This document shows positions 8,219-17,632 of a stretch of DNA of 36,081 bases, piece after piece. Position 1 is the stretch's first letter. Each line of letters begins with the position of its first letter. Under the pieces are notes generated by a model that worked only from the letters and a program-made list of their open reading frames with translations, was not told the origin of the DNA and made no database searches. Source of the DNA: Acidithiobacillus sp. GTDB taxonomy: Bacteria; Pseudomonadota; Gammaproteobacteria; Acidithiobacillales; Acidithiobacillaceae. The stretch covers positions 1 to 36,081 of the forward strand of contig JAPTWR010000096.1 in NCBI GenBank assembly GCA_028065135.1. The letters run 5' to 3'. A program made the position numbers and the translations under genes.

Positions 8219-8256
8219 AGGCGCGTGTTCTTCTTTGCTTGAATATTGTTGTTAAT

Positions 8257-8285
8257 ATAACACAAAAGCGGTGCGCGCTTCACAA
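8257..8285 (-). promoter_or_regulatory. Candidate glgA promoter
   Basis: On the minus strand TTGTGA (8285-8280) and TGTTAT (8262-8257) are separated by exactly 17 bases in an A/T-rich patch. The predicted start near 8250 leaves a leader of about 30 bases to glgA. Confidence 0.45.
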
Positions 8286-8377
8286 GCGCCTGCGCTGAGC
8301 AAATTTTGAATGATACGCCAGTGTCGCCTATCATCGGCGACTGGAGAATCCCACACTGCGGTTCAGGAGTGACATGC

Positions 8378-8947
8378 ATGGAATGGTGCGAGCGTTTTAA
8401 GGAATTTCGGGACCGGCAGCGCTGCGTGATATATTTCCCCAATCTGCATGAAGGCGAAGATGCTGAAGCTTACGCCATTTTTCTTTCGCTGATGCGGGTG
8501 AAAATGGGCATTATGGTGCTGGCGCCGGATCGGGAAGAACGCTACGAACCCGTTTATCGGGAGGCGCTGAAATACCATCTGCAGACCATCCGCCATAGTC
8601 GTTTGTTAACCAGTTTTGTGCCCCTCAAAACCCGCGTCTATTTTGTGGAAACGGCGGAGCTGCGCGATGCTTTCTACGGCTGCGTGGATTTTTGTGTGCC
8701 GGGTGGCACTCTGGCAGGCGGTGCAGTGGATCTCGCCAAAGCCATCGCGGCTGGTTGTCCTCTCATCCTCGGTCCGAAAATGCCGGATAACGCGGTACGT
8801 CAGGGCTTGTTGGCCGCCGGCGCCGCGGTATGGGCGCGGGACAATGCGGAGATTGTCGATCTGGCGAAGGCCTGGCTGAGCGATCCGGCAGCGGCCAAGG
8901 CGGCGGCGGGGAAGGCAAAGGCGTGGTGGGGACAGCATGGGGCTTAG
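8378..8947 (+). CDS. Stand-alone KdtA-like (GT30) C-terminal-domain protein
   Basis: The 189-residue protein resembles only the C-terminal nucleotide-sugar-binding half of Kdo transferase (WaaA/KdtA). FPNLHEGEDAEAY matches the usual STHEGEE strand-turn. VLAPDREERYEPV matches the PRHPERF segment, and FCVPGGTLAGGAVDLAKAIAAG matches FVGGSLxxxGGHNxLEP. LILGPKMPDN matches the GPxxxNF end. The N-terminal acceptor-binding half is absent, and so is the conserved Glu of LEPAA (here DLAKA). The start at 8378 has AGGAG 8 bases upstream. It could be a reduced glycosyltransferase, a lipopolysaccharide accessory protein or a non-catalytic relative. It ends at a strong bidirectional terminator. Confidence 0.75.
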   Translation: MEWCERFKEFRDRQRCVIYFPNLHEGEDAEAYAIFLSLMRVKMGIMVLAPDREERYEPVYREALKYHLQTIRHSRLLTSFVPLKTRVYFVETAELRDAFYGCVDFCVPGGTLAGGAVDLAKAIAAGCPLILGPKMPDNAVRQGLLAAGAAVWARDNAEIVDLAKAWLSDPAAAKAAAGKAKAWWGQHGA

Positions 8948-8972
8948 TACCTGCGTCCCTTCCCCGCAACGC

Positions 8973-9009
8973 AAAAAAGCCCCGCACCAGCAAGGTGCGG
9001 GGCTTTTTT
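8973..9009. terminator. Strong bidirectional rho-independent terminator
   Basis: A perfect 10-bp GC-rich stem pairs GCCCCGCACC (8979-8988) with GGTGCGGGGC (8994-9003) around a 5-base loop. It is flanked by six A residues on the left and six T residues on the right, so it ends transcripts in both directions. It serves the convergent KdtA-like gene and the helical repeat gene. Confidence 0.95.
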
Positions 9010-9024
9010 GCGAGAGCTAGAAAA

Positions 9025-10446
9025 TCAGCCCTGCTTCAGCGCCTTCAGGAAGATGGAAGCGAGGCGCACGGCGAACTTCAGCACGAACTGGGTGTCTTTG
9101 GCGAAGAAGATTTTCATCAGACCGAAGATACCGCCACCCTTGTTGTTCTCGTCCTTCATCTCGGTCCTGGTCTGCTCCAGCGCCTTCATCGCCTTGTGCA
9201 CACCGCTGGCAAAGACTTCGTCGGAGGGGATCATGGGGACGACTTGCGTCATGATCATGTTCAGCTTGCCGACCAGGCCGGCCTTCTGCAGGTTACCCAC
9301 CAGCGTGAAGACGTCAGGCAGCATGTCCATCAGGTGGGCATCATGCAGGCCCTGAACAATTTCCTTGACCCGTGCGTTGATGCTTGCCGCGTCGCCCCGT
9401 ACGGCCTTGGCGCCGATTTGCGCGATTTCCAGCCACTTTTCGGCTTCTTCCGCAAGATCGTCCAGCTTTTCCGGCAGGTCCATGTCGCTGAGGATGTTGC
9501 GAACCGCACCCACGCCATCTTTACCCGCCTGGATGAAGAAGCCCGCGCTCGCGGCATAGCCGGCGAGGCGCTCCACCTGGTCCAGCAAGCCTTCCACCCG
9601 CTGAGCGAGATCTTCGGAGTCGCCCTGCGCCAGAGTCTTGACCCGCAGCGCAATGTGCATCCAACGGCTGCCACCGGCGCCAATAGTGGCGAGCGTGCCG
9701 CTCATGTCCGCGCCTTCCAGCACTTCCGGTATGGTATCGCGCAGGGTGCCGATGGCGATGTTCATTTGCCCACCGAGGATTTCCGCCATGTCGAGCATGC
9801 CGCTCAGGCGCGCCTGCAGGTTGGGGGCGTCACCCTGAATGAGGCGCTGGGCCCGTTTGGCCATCTGAATCCACTGGTCGGCCATTTCCTGGATTTCGTC
9901 GAGGCGATCGGGCAGGTCGAGCTGACCGAGCATGTTGCCGACGACGCCGACGCCCTGCCGCGCGCTATCCATCCAGTACTGGATGCTTGCGGTGGCGCCA
10001 TGAATTTTCTGCACCATGTCTTCCGGATTTTCGCCGATGATGGGGCATTTGAGTTCAGCGCTGAGGGTGGAGATGGAGCGGAAGAAGCCGGCGCGCTGCA
10101 GGTTGCCGAGGAGTTGCAGGACTTCCTTCAGGGTCTTGTCGAGTTCCGCATTCTGAACGTCGTTCAGCACGTTGCGCAGGCGATCCAGCGGCTCCTCACC
10201 GGAGTTGCCTTTAATGAAGGCTTGCAGCGACTCCGAGACGCGCTGCAATTGTTCCAGATACGGCTTCATGGTCTCCATGAGCTTGTCGGTATCGATGGCC
10301 CGCGGTAATTCGTTGAGGATATCGCGCAGCGTCTGCAGCAAGTTCTGCACCTGCAGGGCGGCGTCACCGACTTTGCCGAGCCCTTCCCACTGGCGTTCAT
10401 TGAGGGTGGTTACTGCTGCTGACGATACTGCATTCGCGTTGGCCAT
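9025..10446 (-). CDS. All-helical protein with internal repeats, unknown function
   Basis: This is a 473-residue protein with no signal peptide. A unit of about 58 residues occurs at 165-222 and again at 311-369, with shared GVGxVxNxL, DLPxxLDxxxExAxxWxxxA, GDAxxxxAR and LxD positions. A shorter third copy is at 258-296 (RWMHIALRVKTLAQGDSEDL). A second motif is duplicated as LLGNLQRAGFF (112-122) and LVGNLQKAGLV (382-392). The C-terminal 35 residues, after a GGG turn at 437-439, form a positively charged amphipathic helix. The GNLxxAG motif recalls the DUF1641 helical family, but that link is faint. It is a single-gene unit with GGGAG ahead of the ATG. A scaffolding or membrane-surface role is only a guess. 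Confidence 0.85.
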   Translation of the reverse strand: MANANAVSSAAVTTLNERQWEGLGKVGDAALQVQNLLQTLRDILNELPRAIDTDKLMETMKPYLEQLQRVSESLQAFIKGNSGEEPLDRLRNVLNDVQNAELDKTLKEVLQLLGNLQRAGFFRSISTLSAELKCPIIGENPEDMVQKIHGATASIQYWMDSARQGVGVVGNMLGQLDLPDRLDEIQEMADQWIQMAKRAQRLIQGDAPNLQARLSGMLDMAEILGGQMNIAIGTLRDTIPEVLEGADMSGTLATIGAGGSRWMHIALRVKTLAQGDSEDLAQRVEGLLDQVERLAGYAASAGFFIQAGKDGVGAVRNILSDMDLPEKLDDLAEEAEKWLEIAQIGAKAVRGDAASINARVKEIVQGLHDAHLMDMLPDVFTLVGNLQKAGLVGKLNMIMTQVVPMIPSDEVFASGVHKAMKALEQTRTEMKDENNKGGGIFGLMKIFFAKDTQFVLKFAVRLASIFLKALKQG

Positions 10447-10548
10447 GATGCGCTGATCTCCCGCTGAAAATAATGTCGCGATAAGTGTTTTTGATTAAGA
10501 TGGGTTAGGCTTCCAGGACCTGCCTTGTGTACCACAAAGGGCCTCTCT

Positions 10549-10577
10549 TTCCTACCCGTGCCGGTCTGGCCTATGAT
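10549..10577 (+). promoter_or_regulatory. Weak candidate promoter of the DUF1841 gene
   Basis: TATGAT at 10572-10577 matches five of six -10 bases. The only -35 match at a 17-base spacing is the poor TTCCTA at 10549-10554. Confidence 0.25.
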
Positions 10578-10607
10578 CTTCCGGTATGTTCTGACAGGCT
10601 AATCATT

Positions 10608-11054
10608 ATGCTTTATGGCAGTAAACGAGAAACATATCGACAGGTATTTCTGGACAGCTGGCGGGCCTATCAGGAGGGCCGTCCACTGGAAGGGGTGCAG
10701 ACGCGGATTGTCGCCGTCATTCTCCGCCATCCGGAATATCATGCCTTGCTGAGCGATGCGTCGCACGGGCTGGAACAGGATTTCCCGCCCGAGCAGGGAC
10801 GGAGTAACCCCTATATGCACCTGTCTCTGCATATAGGGCTGGAGGAGATGTTGGCATTGGGACAGCCTGCGGGTATCGTGGACCTCTTCGACAGTGCGCG
10901 CCGCAAGCTGGGTGAAACCGGCGCCGAACATCTTTTCGTGGATTGTCTGGGCGAGATGATGTGGCAGGCCCAACGTGCGGGACGCGCGCCCGAACTGACG
11001 GCGTTGTTGCCTTGTGTACGCCGTGGTCTGGGTTTGCCGGAGATGGCGGGCTGA
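10608..11054 (+). CDS. DUF1841 family protein
   Basis: The 148-residue protein carries the family features of DUF1841, a proteobacterial family without assigned function. Near the middle is HPEYH (residues 44-48), followed by NPYMHLSLHIGLEEMLALGQPAGI, then AEHLFVDCLGEMMWQAQR. The conserved histidines in MHLSLH and AEH suggest metal or cofactor binding, but this has not been shown for the family as far as I know. The start at 10608 fits the family. The open frame from 10527 would add a non-conserved extension. The gene ends 47 bases before pepF and the two may be cotranscribed. Confidence 0.85.
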   Translation: MLYGSKRETYRQVFLDSWRAYQEGRPLEGVQTRIVAVILRHPEYHALLSDASHGLEQDFPPEQGRSNPYMHLSLHIGLEEMLALGQPAGIVDLFDSARRKLGETGAEHLFVDCLGEMMWQAQRAGRAPELTALLPCVRRGLGLPEMAG

Positions 11055-11101
11055 ACAGCGGCGCCCGCGAATCAAACATTGCTCGGATGGAGAATGGCAG
11101 C

Positions 11102-12898
11102 ATGATGAAGGGTGTGAATCAGGCGGCGACGGGTGCGGAGCAGATACATTGGCGTCTCGGGGATCTGTACGCCGGGGTGGATGACCCGCGGCTGACCGAG
11201 GATATGCGCTGGGCGGACAGCGCCGCGACGCGCTTCGCAGAGGTCTATCGTCCCGGTCTGGGTGATCTGGACGCGGCGCAACTGGCGACGGCCATGGCGC
11301 AGTTGGAAGCCGTCCGCCAGCGCATCGGTCGAGTGGGCGCCTTTCGTTACCTCAGTTACGTGACCCATGCCGATCAGCCGGCGTATGGCGCCGCTCTGCA
11401 GACTTACGAAGAGGCGGCCACGGCCATTCAGAATCGTCTGGTCTTCTTCGATATCGCCTGGAATGCCGTTGCGGATAGCCGGGCAGAAAGCCTGCTGGCA
11501 GATCCCGCGCTAGCGCATTGGGCGCACCTGCTGCGTAACTGGCGGAGGTATCGTGACCACCTGCGCAGCGAGAGTGAGGAGCAAATTCTGTCGGAAAAGC
11601 GGGTGACTGGGCGGGCGCTCTGGGAACGGCTTTTTGACGAGACATTGACGGAGATGCGCTTTCCCTTGCGCGGCAAGCAGATGACCGAGCAGGAGGTGTT
11701 GACCCTGTTGTCCGATCCCGACCGGGAGTTGCGCCGGGATGCGGCCGAATCCCTCAGCAAGGGGCTGGAAGGGCGCTTGCATACCCTCACCACCTGTTTC
11801 AACGCCATCCTCGCCGACAAGGCCCTGGATGACCGTCTGCACCGCTATCCCCACTGGCTGAGTGACCGCAATCTGAGCAACGAAATCTCCGACAAAATGG
11901 TCGAGGCGCTGGAGCAAACCGTGGTCGGACGCTATGGGCTGGTGGCCCGCTATTACCGGCTCAAGGCTAAATTATTGAACGTATCGCCGTTGATGGATTA
12001 TGACCGGTATGCGCCTTTGCCGGGTGGCGAGCGGCGCTACGACTGGGCGGAGTGTCAGCGCATCGTGCTGGCCGCGGTGACGGATTTTTCTCCGGAACTG
12101 GGGGCCATCGGTCGGCGCTTTTTCGATGAGGGCTGGATTGACGCCGCGCTGGCGCCGGGCAAGCGGGGTGGGGCCTTCGCCCATCCGGTGACCCCCGATG
12201 TGCATCCCTATCTCATGGTCAACTACACTGGCACGGTGCGGGATGTGATGACGGTGGCCCACGAACTGGGGCACGGCATCCACCAGTATCTCGCCCGCGA
12301 ACAAGGCCATATGAACGCGGATACTCCTCTGACCACGGCGGAGACGGCTTCGGTTTTCGGCGAGATGCTGACTTTCGGACAACTGATGCGCGAGGAGCAG
12401 GACCCCCGGCGGCGGCTGGGCCTGCTCTGCGGCAAAATCGAGGATACCTTTGCCACGGTGTTCCGGCAGATGGCCATGCACCGTTTTGAGGAAGTCATGC
12501 ACGGCGCGCGCCGTGCCGAGGGCGAACTGAGTAAGGAGCGTCTGGCGGAGTTGTGGATGCAAACCCAGACGGAGCAGTTTGCCGACAGTATTCAGTTCAG
12601 TCCTGGTTATCGCTGGTGGTGGAGTTATATTTCTCACTTCATCGGCTCGCCGGGCTATGTGTATGCCTATGCCTTTGGCGAATTGCTGACGCTGGCGCTG
12701 ATCCAGCGCTATCGGGCCGCTCCGGCCGACTTCGTGCCCGGTTACATCGCCATGCTGAAACTTGGGGGGAGCAAGGCCCCAGCCGAGGTGGTGGCGGCGA
12801 CCGGCATTGATCTGGAAGACCCGGAAATCTGGTCGCGGGCGCTGGATTATATGGCCGGGATGGTGGATGAGGCCGAAAAACTGGCGGAGGTACGCTGA
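11102..12898 (+). CDS. pepF: Oligoendopeptidase F (M3B zinc metallopeptidase)
   Basis: The 598-residue cytoplasmic peptidase should cleave short peptides. The zinc motif HELGH lies at residues 387-391 and is followed by the downstream glutamate in TTAETASVFGEML. C-terminal motifs of the family, including FRQMAMHRFEE and SHFIGSPGYVYAYAFGELL, are intact. The start at 11102 is chosen because GGAG lies 9 bases upstream. The open frame back to 10943 overlaps the DUF1841 gene and is not conserved. fumC starts 2 bases after its stop, and the fumC ribosome site GGAGG is inside its last codons, so the two are translationally linked. Confidence 0.93.
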   Translation: MMKGVNQAATGAEQIHWRLGDLYAGVDDPRLTEDMRWADSAATRFAEVYRPGLGDLDAAQLATAMAQLEAVRQRIGRVGAFRYLSYVTHADQPAYGAALQTYEEAATAIQNRLVFFDIAWNAVADSRAESLLADPALAHWAHLLRNWRRYRDHLRSESEEQILSEKRVTGRALWERLFDETLTEMRFPLRGKQMTEQEVLTLLSDPDRELRRDAAESLSKGLEGRLHTLTTCFNAILADKALDDRLHRYPHWLSDRNLSNEISDKMVEALEQTVVGRYGLVARYYRLKAKLLNVSPLMDYDRYAPLPGGERRYDWAECQRIVLAAVTDFSPELGAIGRRFFDEGWIDAALAPGKRGGAFAHPVTPDVHPYLMVNYTGTVRDVMTVAHELGHGIHQYLAREQGHMNADTPLTTAETASVFGEMLTFGQLMREEQDPRRRLGLLCGKIEDTFATVFRQMAMHRFEEVMHGARRAEGELSKERLAELWMQTQTEQFADSIQFSPGYRWWWSYISHFIGSPGYVYAYAFGELLTLALIQRYRAAPADFVPGYIAMLKLGGSKAPAEVVAATGIDLEDPEIWSRALDYMAGMVDEAEKLAEVR

Positions 12899-12900
12899 AT

Positions 12901-14280
12901 ATGCGTCAGGAAAAGGACAGCATGGGCGTTATCGAGGTGAACGATGATGCTCTCTGGGGTGCCCAGACACAACGCTCCCTGCGTTATTTCGCCATCGGCA
13001 CTGAGCAGATGCCCCTCCCGGTTATCCACGCCCTGGCACGAATCAAGCGGGCGGCGGCCTTGGTGAACGCCGGGCTGGGCCTGCTGGATGAGGCGCTGGC
13101 CGAAAAGATCAGTGACGCGGCGGCGGAAGTCGTCGCCGGGCGTTGGGATACGCAGTTTCCCCTGCGGGTCTGGCAGACGGGCAGCGGCACCCAAAGCAAC
13201 ATGAACGTCAATGAGGTCATTGCCAACCGGGCTAATGAAATGGCGGGGCAGTCCCGGGGCGGTAAGACGCCGGTACATCCCAATGATCACGTCAATCTGG
13301 GTCAATCCTCCAACGACGTTTTTCCGTCGGCCATGCATATTGCGGCGGCTTTGGCGATACATCATGGACTCTTACCGGCATTGGCGCATCTGGAGGGAGA
13401 GTTGGAGCGTAAGACGGGGGATTTTGCCCACCTCATCAAGGTCGGGCGCACCCATCTGATGGATGCGGTGCCGCTCACTTTGGGGCAGGAGTTTTCCGGC
13501 TATGTGGCGCAACTGCGGCAAGGCATACACGCGCTGGAGCAGACCTTGCCCGGTCTTTATGCCCTGGCGCTGGGCGGGACAGCCGTCGGCACCGGCCTCA
13601 ACTGCCACCCGGATTTTGCCAGTGCGGTGTGCGCGCGATTACATGCGGAGTTGGGTCTGCCTTTCCGCCCGGCGGCCAATGCGTTTGCCGCCCTGGCGGG
13701 ACATGAAGCATTGCTGCAGTTGAGCGCGGCGCTGCGTGGCATGGCCATGTCCCTGATAAAGATCGCCAATGATATCCGCTGGATGGCCTCCGGCCCGCGG
13801 GCCGGTCTGGGCGAGCTGCATCTCCCGGAAAACGAACCCGGCTCCTCCATCATGCCCGGCAAGGTGAATCCCACTCAAGCCGAGGCCCTGACCATGGTCT
13901 GCGTGCAGATTTACGGCAATGATGCGGCCATCGCTTTTGCCGCTTCGCAGGGTAATTTTGAGCTGAATGTCTACAAACCGCTGATTGCCTATAATATTCT
14001 GCAATCCATTGCGCTGCTGGGTGATGCTGTCCGCTCCTTCAGCGATCATTGTCTGCGCGATTTGCAGCCGGCAGAGGACCAGCTCCGCCAAAATATGGAA
14101 GAGTCGCTGATGCTGGTCACGGCCCTGACGCCGGTCATCGGCTACGAGCGCGCCGCCGCCGCCGCCCAGCATGCCCACCGTGAGGGCTGTACCCTGCGTG
14201 CAGCGGTGCTCCATCTCGGCCATCTCTCGGCGGAGGAATTCGATAGATACATGCGCCCGGAACGCATGTTGGGGTTATAG
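12901..14280 (+). CDS. fumC: Fumarate hydratase, class II (iron-independent)
   Basis: FumC interconverts fumarate and L-malate in the TCA cycle without an Fe-S cluster. The 459-residue protein begins RQEKDSMGVIEV, as E. coli FumC does, which supports the ATG at 12901 over the internal ATG at 12922. WQTGSGTQSNMNVNEV, the NDHVNLGQSSND region, VGRTHLMDAVPLTLGQE and the superfamily signature GSSIMPGKVN (314-323) are all present. Aspartase and argininosuccinate lyase share the fold, but the motifs are those of fumarase. It is coupled to pepF by a 2-base gap. Confidence 0.96.
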   Translation: MRQEKDSMGVIEVNDDALWGAQTQRSLRYFAIGTEQMPLPVIHALARIKRAAALVNAGLGLLDEALAEKISDAAAEVVAGRWDTQFPLRVWQTGSGTQSNMNVNEVIANRANEMAGQSRGGKTPVHPNDHVNLGQSSNDVFPSAMHIAAALAIHHGLLPALAHLEGELERKTGDFAHLIKVGRTHLMDAVPLTLGQEFSGYVAQLRQGIHALEQTLPGLYALALGGTAVGTGLNCHPDFASAVCARLHAELGLPFRPAANAFAALAGHEALLQLSAALRGMAMSLIKIANDIRWMASGPRAGLGELHLPENEPGSSIMPGKVNPTQAEALTMVCVQIYGNDAAIAFAASQGNFELNVYKPLIAYNILQSIALLGDAVRSFSDHCLRDLQPAEDQLRQNMEESLMLVTALTPVIGYERAAAAAQHAHREGCTLRAAVLHLGHLSAEEFDRYMRPERMLGL

Positions 14281-14371
14281 CGCGGTAAAATGCGCATGAC
14301 TCCGTAGAGGCGGGGGCGGCGCCATGTTATGCTCCTCCGTAGCTTTTGGCATGCTGCGAAAGGGGCAATTC

Positions 14372-15490
14372 ATGATTTTGATTTTAGAAGCCAACGTCGA
14401 CGAACAATCGCCGATCTTTCAGCAACTTCTTACCCATCTGCGCGGCCTTTCCGGCATTCACTTCCGGGTCCATCAGGAACAGGGTGCGGAGCAGGTACTC
14501 AGCGAAATCTACCTGATCGGCGACACCAAACAACTCCGGATAGAAGATATGGAAGCGCTCCCCGGGGTGGGACGTGCCATTCGCGTGTCCCGCGAGTACC
14601 GGATGCTGGGCCGCCATAATGATGACCAGCGCGGCAACGGTTTTGATTACAACGGGGTGCGTTTCGGCCAGGACAATCTCAACGTGTTTGCCGGGCTCTG
14701 CGCCGTGGATACCCCGGAGCACGTCGAGCAGATGCTGCGCGCCCTGCAGGAAAACGGCCAGGTCTGCACCCGCATGGGCGCCTACAAACCCCGTACCAGT
14801 CCCTATGCCTTTCAGGGGTACGGCAAGGCCTGTCTGCCCTGGGTGTTTGATCTGGCGGGCAAGTACGGTATGCGCGTCATCGCCATGGAGATCCTCCACG
14901 AGTCGCATATGGATGAAATCCGTGAGGCGCTGGAGAAGACCGGCCATCCGACCGGGGTCATGCTGCAGATCGGCACCCGCAATACCCAGAACTTCGAGTT
15001 GCTGAAGGCGGTGGGACGGCAGCAGGAACTTCCCGTGCTGCTCAAGCGCGGTTTCGGCATTACCCTGGAAGAATCCCTCAATGCCGCCGAGTACCTGGCT
15101 TCGGAGGGAAATACCAAGGTGGTCTTCGGGCTGCGCGGCATGAAGACGAATCTGGGTGACCCGCACCGTAACTTCGTGGATTTCGCCCAGGTGCCGGTCG
15201 TGAAGCGGCTGACGAGGATGCCCGTCTGCATCGATCCGTCCCACTCCGTGGGCAGCCGCGATGCGGGGCCGGATGGCATCATGGATGTTTTTCATGTGAC
15301 CGCGCAGGGCGTGGTGGCCGGTGCCAACATGATTCTGGTGGACTTCCACCCCGACCCGGCGACGGCGCTGGTGGATGGCCCGCAGGCCCTGCTGCTGAAA
15401 GAGCTCCCGTGGTTCCTGGAAGACGTGCGTCTGGCCCGGGAAACCTATGAAGAACGCAAGTTGCTGGCGACCGCGCAGACCCCTATTTAA
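14372..15490 (+). CDS. 3-deoxy-7-phosphoheptulonate (DAHP) synthase, ferredoxin-like-domain type
   Basis: This enzyme condenses phosphoenolpyruvate and erythrose 4-phosphate in the first step of the shikimate pathway. The first ~85 residues form the small ferredoxin-like regulatory domain seen in Thermotoga-type DAHP synthases, which usually carries feedback control by Tyr or Phe. The TIM barrel then shows [14 protein letters not shown] (about 136-149), the [10 protein letters not shown] strand, LLKRGFG and [11 protein letters not shown], with the metal-binding Cys at MGAY's preceding QVCTRMG region less certain. The length is 372 residues. AAAGGGG precedes the ATG at 14372, and the frame upstream to 14324 lacks family similarity. 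Its stop overlaps the convergent metG stop by 8 bases. Confidence 0.92.
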   Translation: MILILEANVDEQSPIFQQLLTHLRGLSGIHFRVHQEQGAEQVLSEIYLIGDTKQLRIEDMEALPGVGRAIRVSREYRMLGRHNDDQRGNGFDYNGVRFGQDNLNVFAGLCAVDTPEHVEQMLRALQENGQVCTRMGAYKPRTSPYAFQGYGKACLPWVFDLAGKYGMRVIAMEILHESHMDEIREALEKTGHPTGVMLQIGTRNTQNFELLKAVGRQQELPVLLKRGFGITLEESLNAAEYLASEGNTKVVFGLRGMKTNLGDPHRNFVDFAQVPVVKRLTRMPVCIDPSHSVGSRDAGPDGIMDVFHVTAQGVVAGANMILVDFHPDPATALVDGPQALLLKELPWFLEDVRLARETYEERKLLATAQTPI

Positions 15491-17522
15491 CCCGCATGCC
15501 CGGCTGCGCCCCGCTATCGGGAGAGAGCAGGAAGGGTCCGCCCTCCGGCCCGCTGGCGGCAAGCACCATGCCCTCGGACAGGCCGAAACGCATCTTTCTG
15601 GGCGCCAGATTGGCGACCATCACGGTCAGCCTGCCGACCAGGCTGGTAGGATCGTAAGCGCTCTTGATGCCGGCAAAGACCGAGCGGGTGCCCTCGCCAA
15701 TATCCAGGGTGAGGTGCAGTAGCTTGTCCGCGCCTTCCACGCTGTCCGCGGCAATAATCCGCGCAATGCGCAAATCCACCTTGCTGAAGTCGTCCATGCT
15801 GATAAAGGGGTTTTCTTCCTTGGCCTCAGCAGGTACGGGCGTGGGCACTGGGGCCGCCGCCATGCCGGAGGCTGTTGCGGGGCTTTCTGCAGGATTCTGG
15901 ATCAAGGCGTCCACCTGGGTTTTTTCCATACGTTGTAAAAGATGGGTGTAGGGCTGGATCTGGTGATTGAGAAGCGGCTTGGTCAGGCCCGCCCAGTCCA
16001 ATTCGCATTGCAGAAACTCCAGCGATTTGCGCGATAGCTCCGGCAGCACGGGGCTGAGCAGGGTGATCAGCACCCGGAAGCCGTTCAGGGTGACGCTGGC
16101 GACACGGTGCAGCGCCTCGCGTTGGGCCGGATCTTTGGCCAAAGTCCAGGGTGCATTCTGGTCCACATAAGCATTGATCTGATCCGCCAGCGCCATGATG
16201 TCACGCATGGCCTTGCCATACTCCCGCCCGGCGTAGGCCTCACCGATGGCCTCCTGGGTCTGTAGCAGTCCATCATAAAAAGCCTGATCATCGTCCAGGG
16301 AGGCGGCCAGTCGGCCCGCAAAGCTGCGGTGGATGAAACCCGCCGCGCGGGAGGCCAGATTGACCACCTTGCCGACCAGGTCGCCATTGCCCTTGAGCAG
16401 GAAGTCTTCGAGATTGAGGTCGATATCTTCCACATGGCTGTTGAGCTTGGTGGCAATGTAGTAGCGCAGGAACTCGGGATTCAGATGCTGGAGATACTGC
16501 CCGGCGGTAATGGAGGTGCCGCGCGACTTGCTCATTTTGGCGCCGTTTACGGTCAGGTGCCCGTGGGCGAATATACCCGTCGGCAGCCGGTGTCCGGAGC
16601 CCTTGAGCATGGCCGGCCAGAACAGGCCGTGAAAATAAATGATGTCTTTGCCGATAAAATGGTAGATCTCGGCAGTGGAGTCCGCGCCCCAGTAATCGGC
16701 GAAATTGCGGCCGTGGGTCGCGCACCAGTGCTGGGTGGCGGCCATGTAACCGGGCAGGGCGTCCAGCCAGACATAAAAGAACTTGCCGGGGGCATCGGGG
16801 ATGGGAATGCCGAAGTAGGGGGCGTCGCGGCTGATGTCCCAGTCGGCCAGGCCGATAATAAACCATTCATCGAGCTTGTGGGCGACTTCTTCCTGCAGGG
16901 TGCCACTGTGAATCCACCGCCGGAGGAAGTCGCTGAAATCCCCGAGCTGAAAAAAGTAGTGCTCCGAGTTGCGGCGCTCGGGTACGGCGCCGGAGACCGC
17001 GGAAACGGGGTTGATAAGGTCGGTGGGGCTGTAGGTGGCGCCGCAGACCTCGCAGCTATCCCCATACTGATCCGCTGCGCCGCAGCGCGGGCAGGTGCCG
17101 CGAATGAAGCGGTCGGGCAGGAAAATGCCGGCGACGGGATCGTAGGCCTGTTCGATTTCGCGGACGTTGATGTAATCCGCTGCCCGCAGGGCACGATAGA
17201 TACTCTGAGAAATTTCAAAGTTTTCCGGCGAGTGGGTGCTGTGATACAGATCGAACTGAATACCGAAGCCGGTGAAGTCGCGCAGATGATCGCCGTGCAT
17301 GCGGGTGATGAGTTCTTCTGGCGTGATGCCCTCGCTCTGGGCACGGAGCATGATCGGCGTGCCATGGGCATCGTCGGCGCAGACATAGACGCAGTCGTGG
17401 CCCCGCAGGCGCTGATAGCGGGCCCAGATGTCCGTTTGGGTGTATTCCACCAAATGCCCGAGGTGAATGGGTCCGTTGGCATAGGGGAGGGCGCTGGTGA
17501 TCAATATGCGTCGTTTTTTCAT
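15483..17522 (-). CDS. metG: Methionyl-tRNA synthetase
   Basis: MetG charges tRNA-Met. The 679-residue protein has the class I motif HLGH at residues 20-23 in the [11 protein letters not shown] context and the KMSKS loop at 329-333. It has a zinc knuckle C144-X2-C147-X9-C157-X2-C160 and a C-terminal EMAP/Trbp111-type tRNA-binding domain (about 575-679) ending in [13 protein letters not shown]. This is the long, dimer-forming architecture of E. coli MetG. The ATG at 17522 has no Shine-Dalgarno sequence, and a candidate promoter ends only about ten bases upstream, so the mRNA may be nearly leaderless. Confidence 0.97.
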   Translation of the reverse strand: MKKRRILITSALPYANGPIHLGHLVEYTQTDIWARYQRLRGHDCVYVCADDAHGTPIMLRAQSEGITPEELITRMHGDHLRDFTGFGIQFDLYHSTHSPENFEISQSIYRALRAADYINVREIEQAYDPVAGIFLPDRFIRGTCPRCGAADQYGDSCEVCGATYSPTDLINPVSAVSGAVPERRNSEHYFFQLGDFSDFLRRWIHSGTLQEEVAHKLDEWFIIGLADWDISRDAPYFGIPIPDAPGKFFYVWLDALPGYMAATQHWCATHGRNFADYWGADSTAEIYHFIGKDIIYFHGLFWPAMLKGSGHRLPTGIFAHGHLTVNGAKMSKSRGTSITAGQYLQHLNPEFLRYYIATKLNSHVEDIDLNLEDFLLKGNGDLVGKVVNLASRAAGFIHRSFAGRLAASLDDDQAFYDGLLQTQEAIGEAYAGREYGKAMRDIMALADQINAYVDQNAPWTLAKDPAQREALHRVASVTLNGFRVLITLLSPVLPELSRKSLEFLQCELDWAGLTKPLLNHQIQPYTHLLQRMEKTQVDALIQNPAESPATASGMAAAPVPTPVPAEAKEENPFISMDDFSKVDLRIARIIAADSVEGADKLLHLTLDIGEGTRSVFAGIKSAYDPTSLVGRLTVMVANLAPRKMRFGLSEGMVLAASGPEGGPFLLSPDSGAQPGMRVK

Positions 17523-17531
17523 AGTGCTGAT

Positions 17532-17560
17532 AAATTACAGGGGATAGGCGTATCAGGCAA
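17532..17560 (-). promoter_or_regulatory. Candidate metG promoter
   Basis: On the minus strand TTGCCT (17560-17555) and TAATTT (17537-17532) are 17 bases apart. Transcription would begin near 17525, within a few bases of the ATG at 17522, which fits the absence of a ribosome site. Confidence 0.4.
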
Positions 17561-17574
17561 TGGCGTGTGGACCA

Positions 17575-17604
17575 CTGGCAGGCCGCTTTCATCTATGGTA
17601 TAAA
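17575..17604 (+). promoter_or_regulatory. Candidate rpmB-rpmG promoter
   Basis: TATAAA at 17599-17604 is preceded by CTGGCA at 17575-17580 with an 18-base spacer. The predicted start near 17611 gives a short leader that carries the GGGAG ribosome site of rpmB. Confidence 0.5.
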
Positions 17605-17632
17605 GAGCGCCTTTTTTCAGGGAGATTAACCG

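Noticed and set aside
8830..10308. 492-residue plus-strand open frame across the helical repeat gene
   Set aside because: It is antisense to a well-supported gene, runs through the strong terminator, has no ribosome site and reads as a mirror of high-GC codons.
14384..15562. 392-residue minus-strand frame opposite DAHP synthase
   Set aside because: Fully antisense to a gene with clear motifs, and its sequence is His/Gly/Gln-rich in the way typical of shadows.
16329..17603. 424-residue plus-strand frame opposite metG
   Set aside because: Antisense shadow of an unmistakable synthetase; no ribosome site or recognisable domain.
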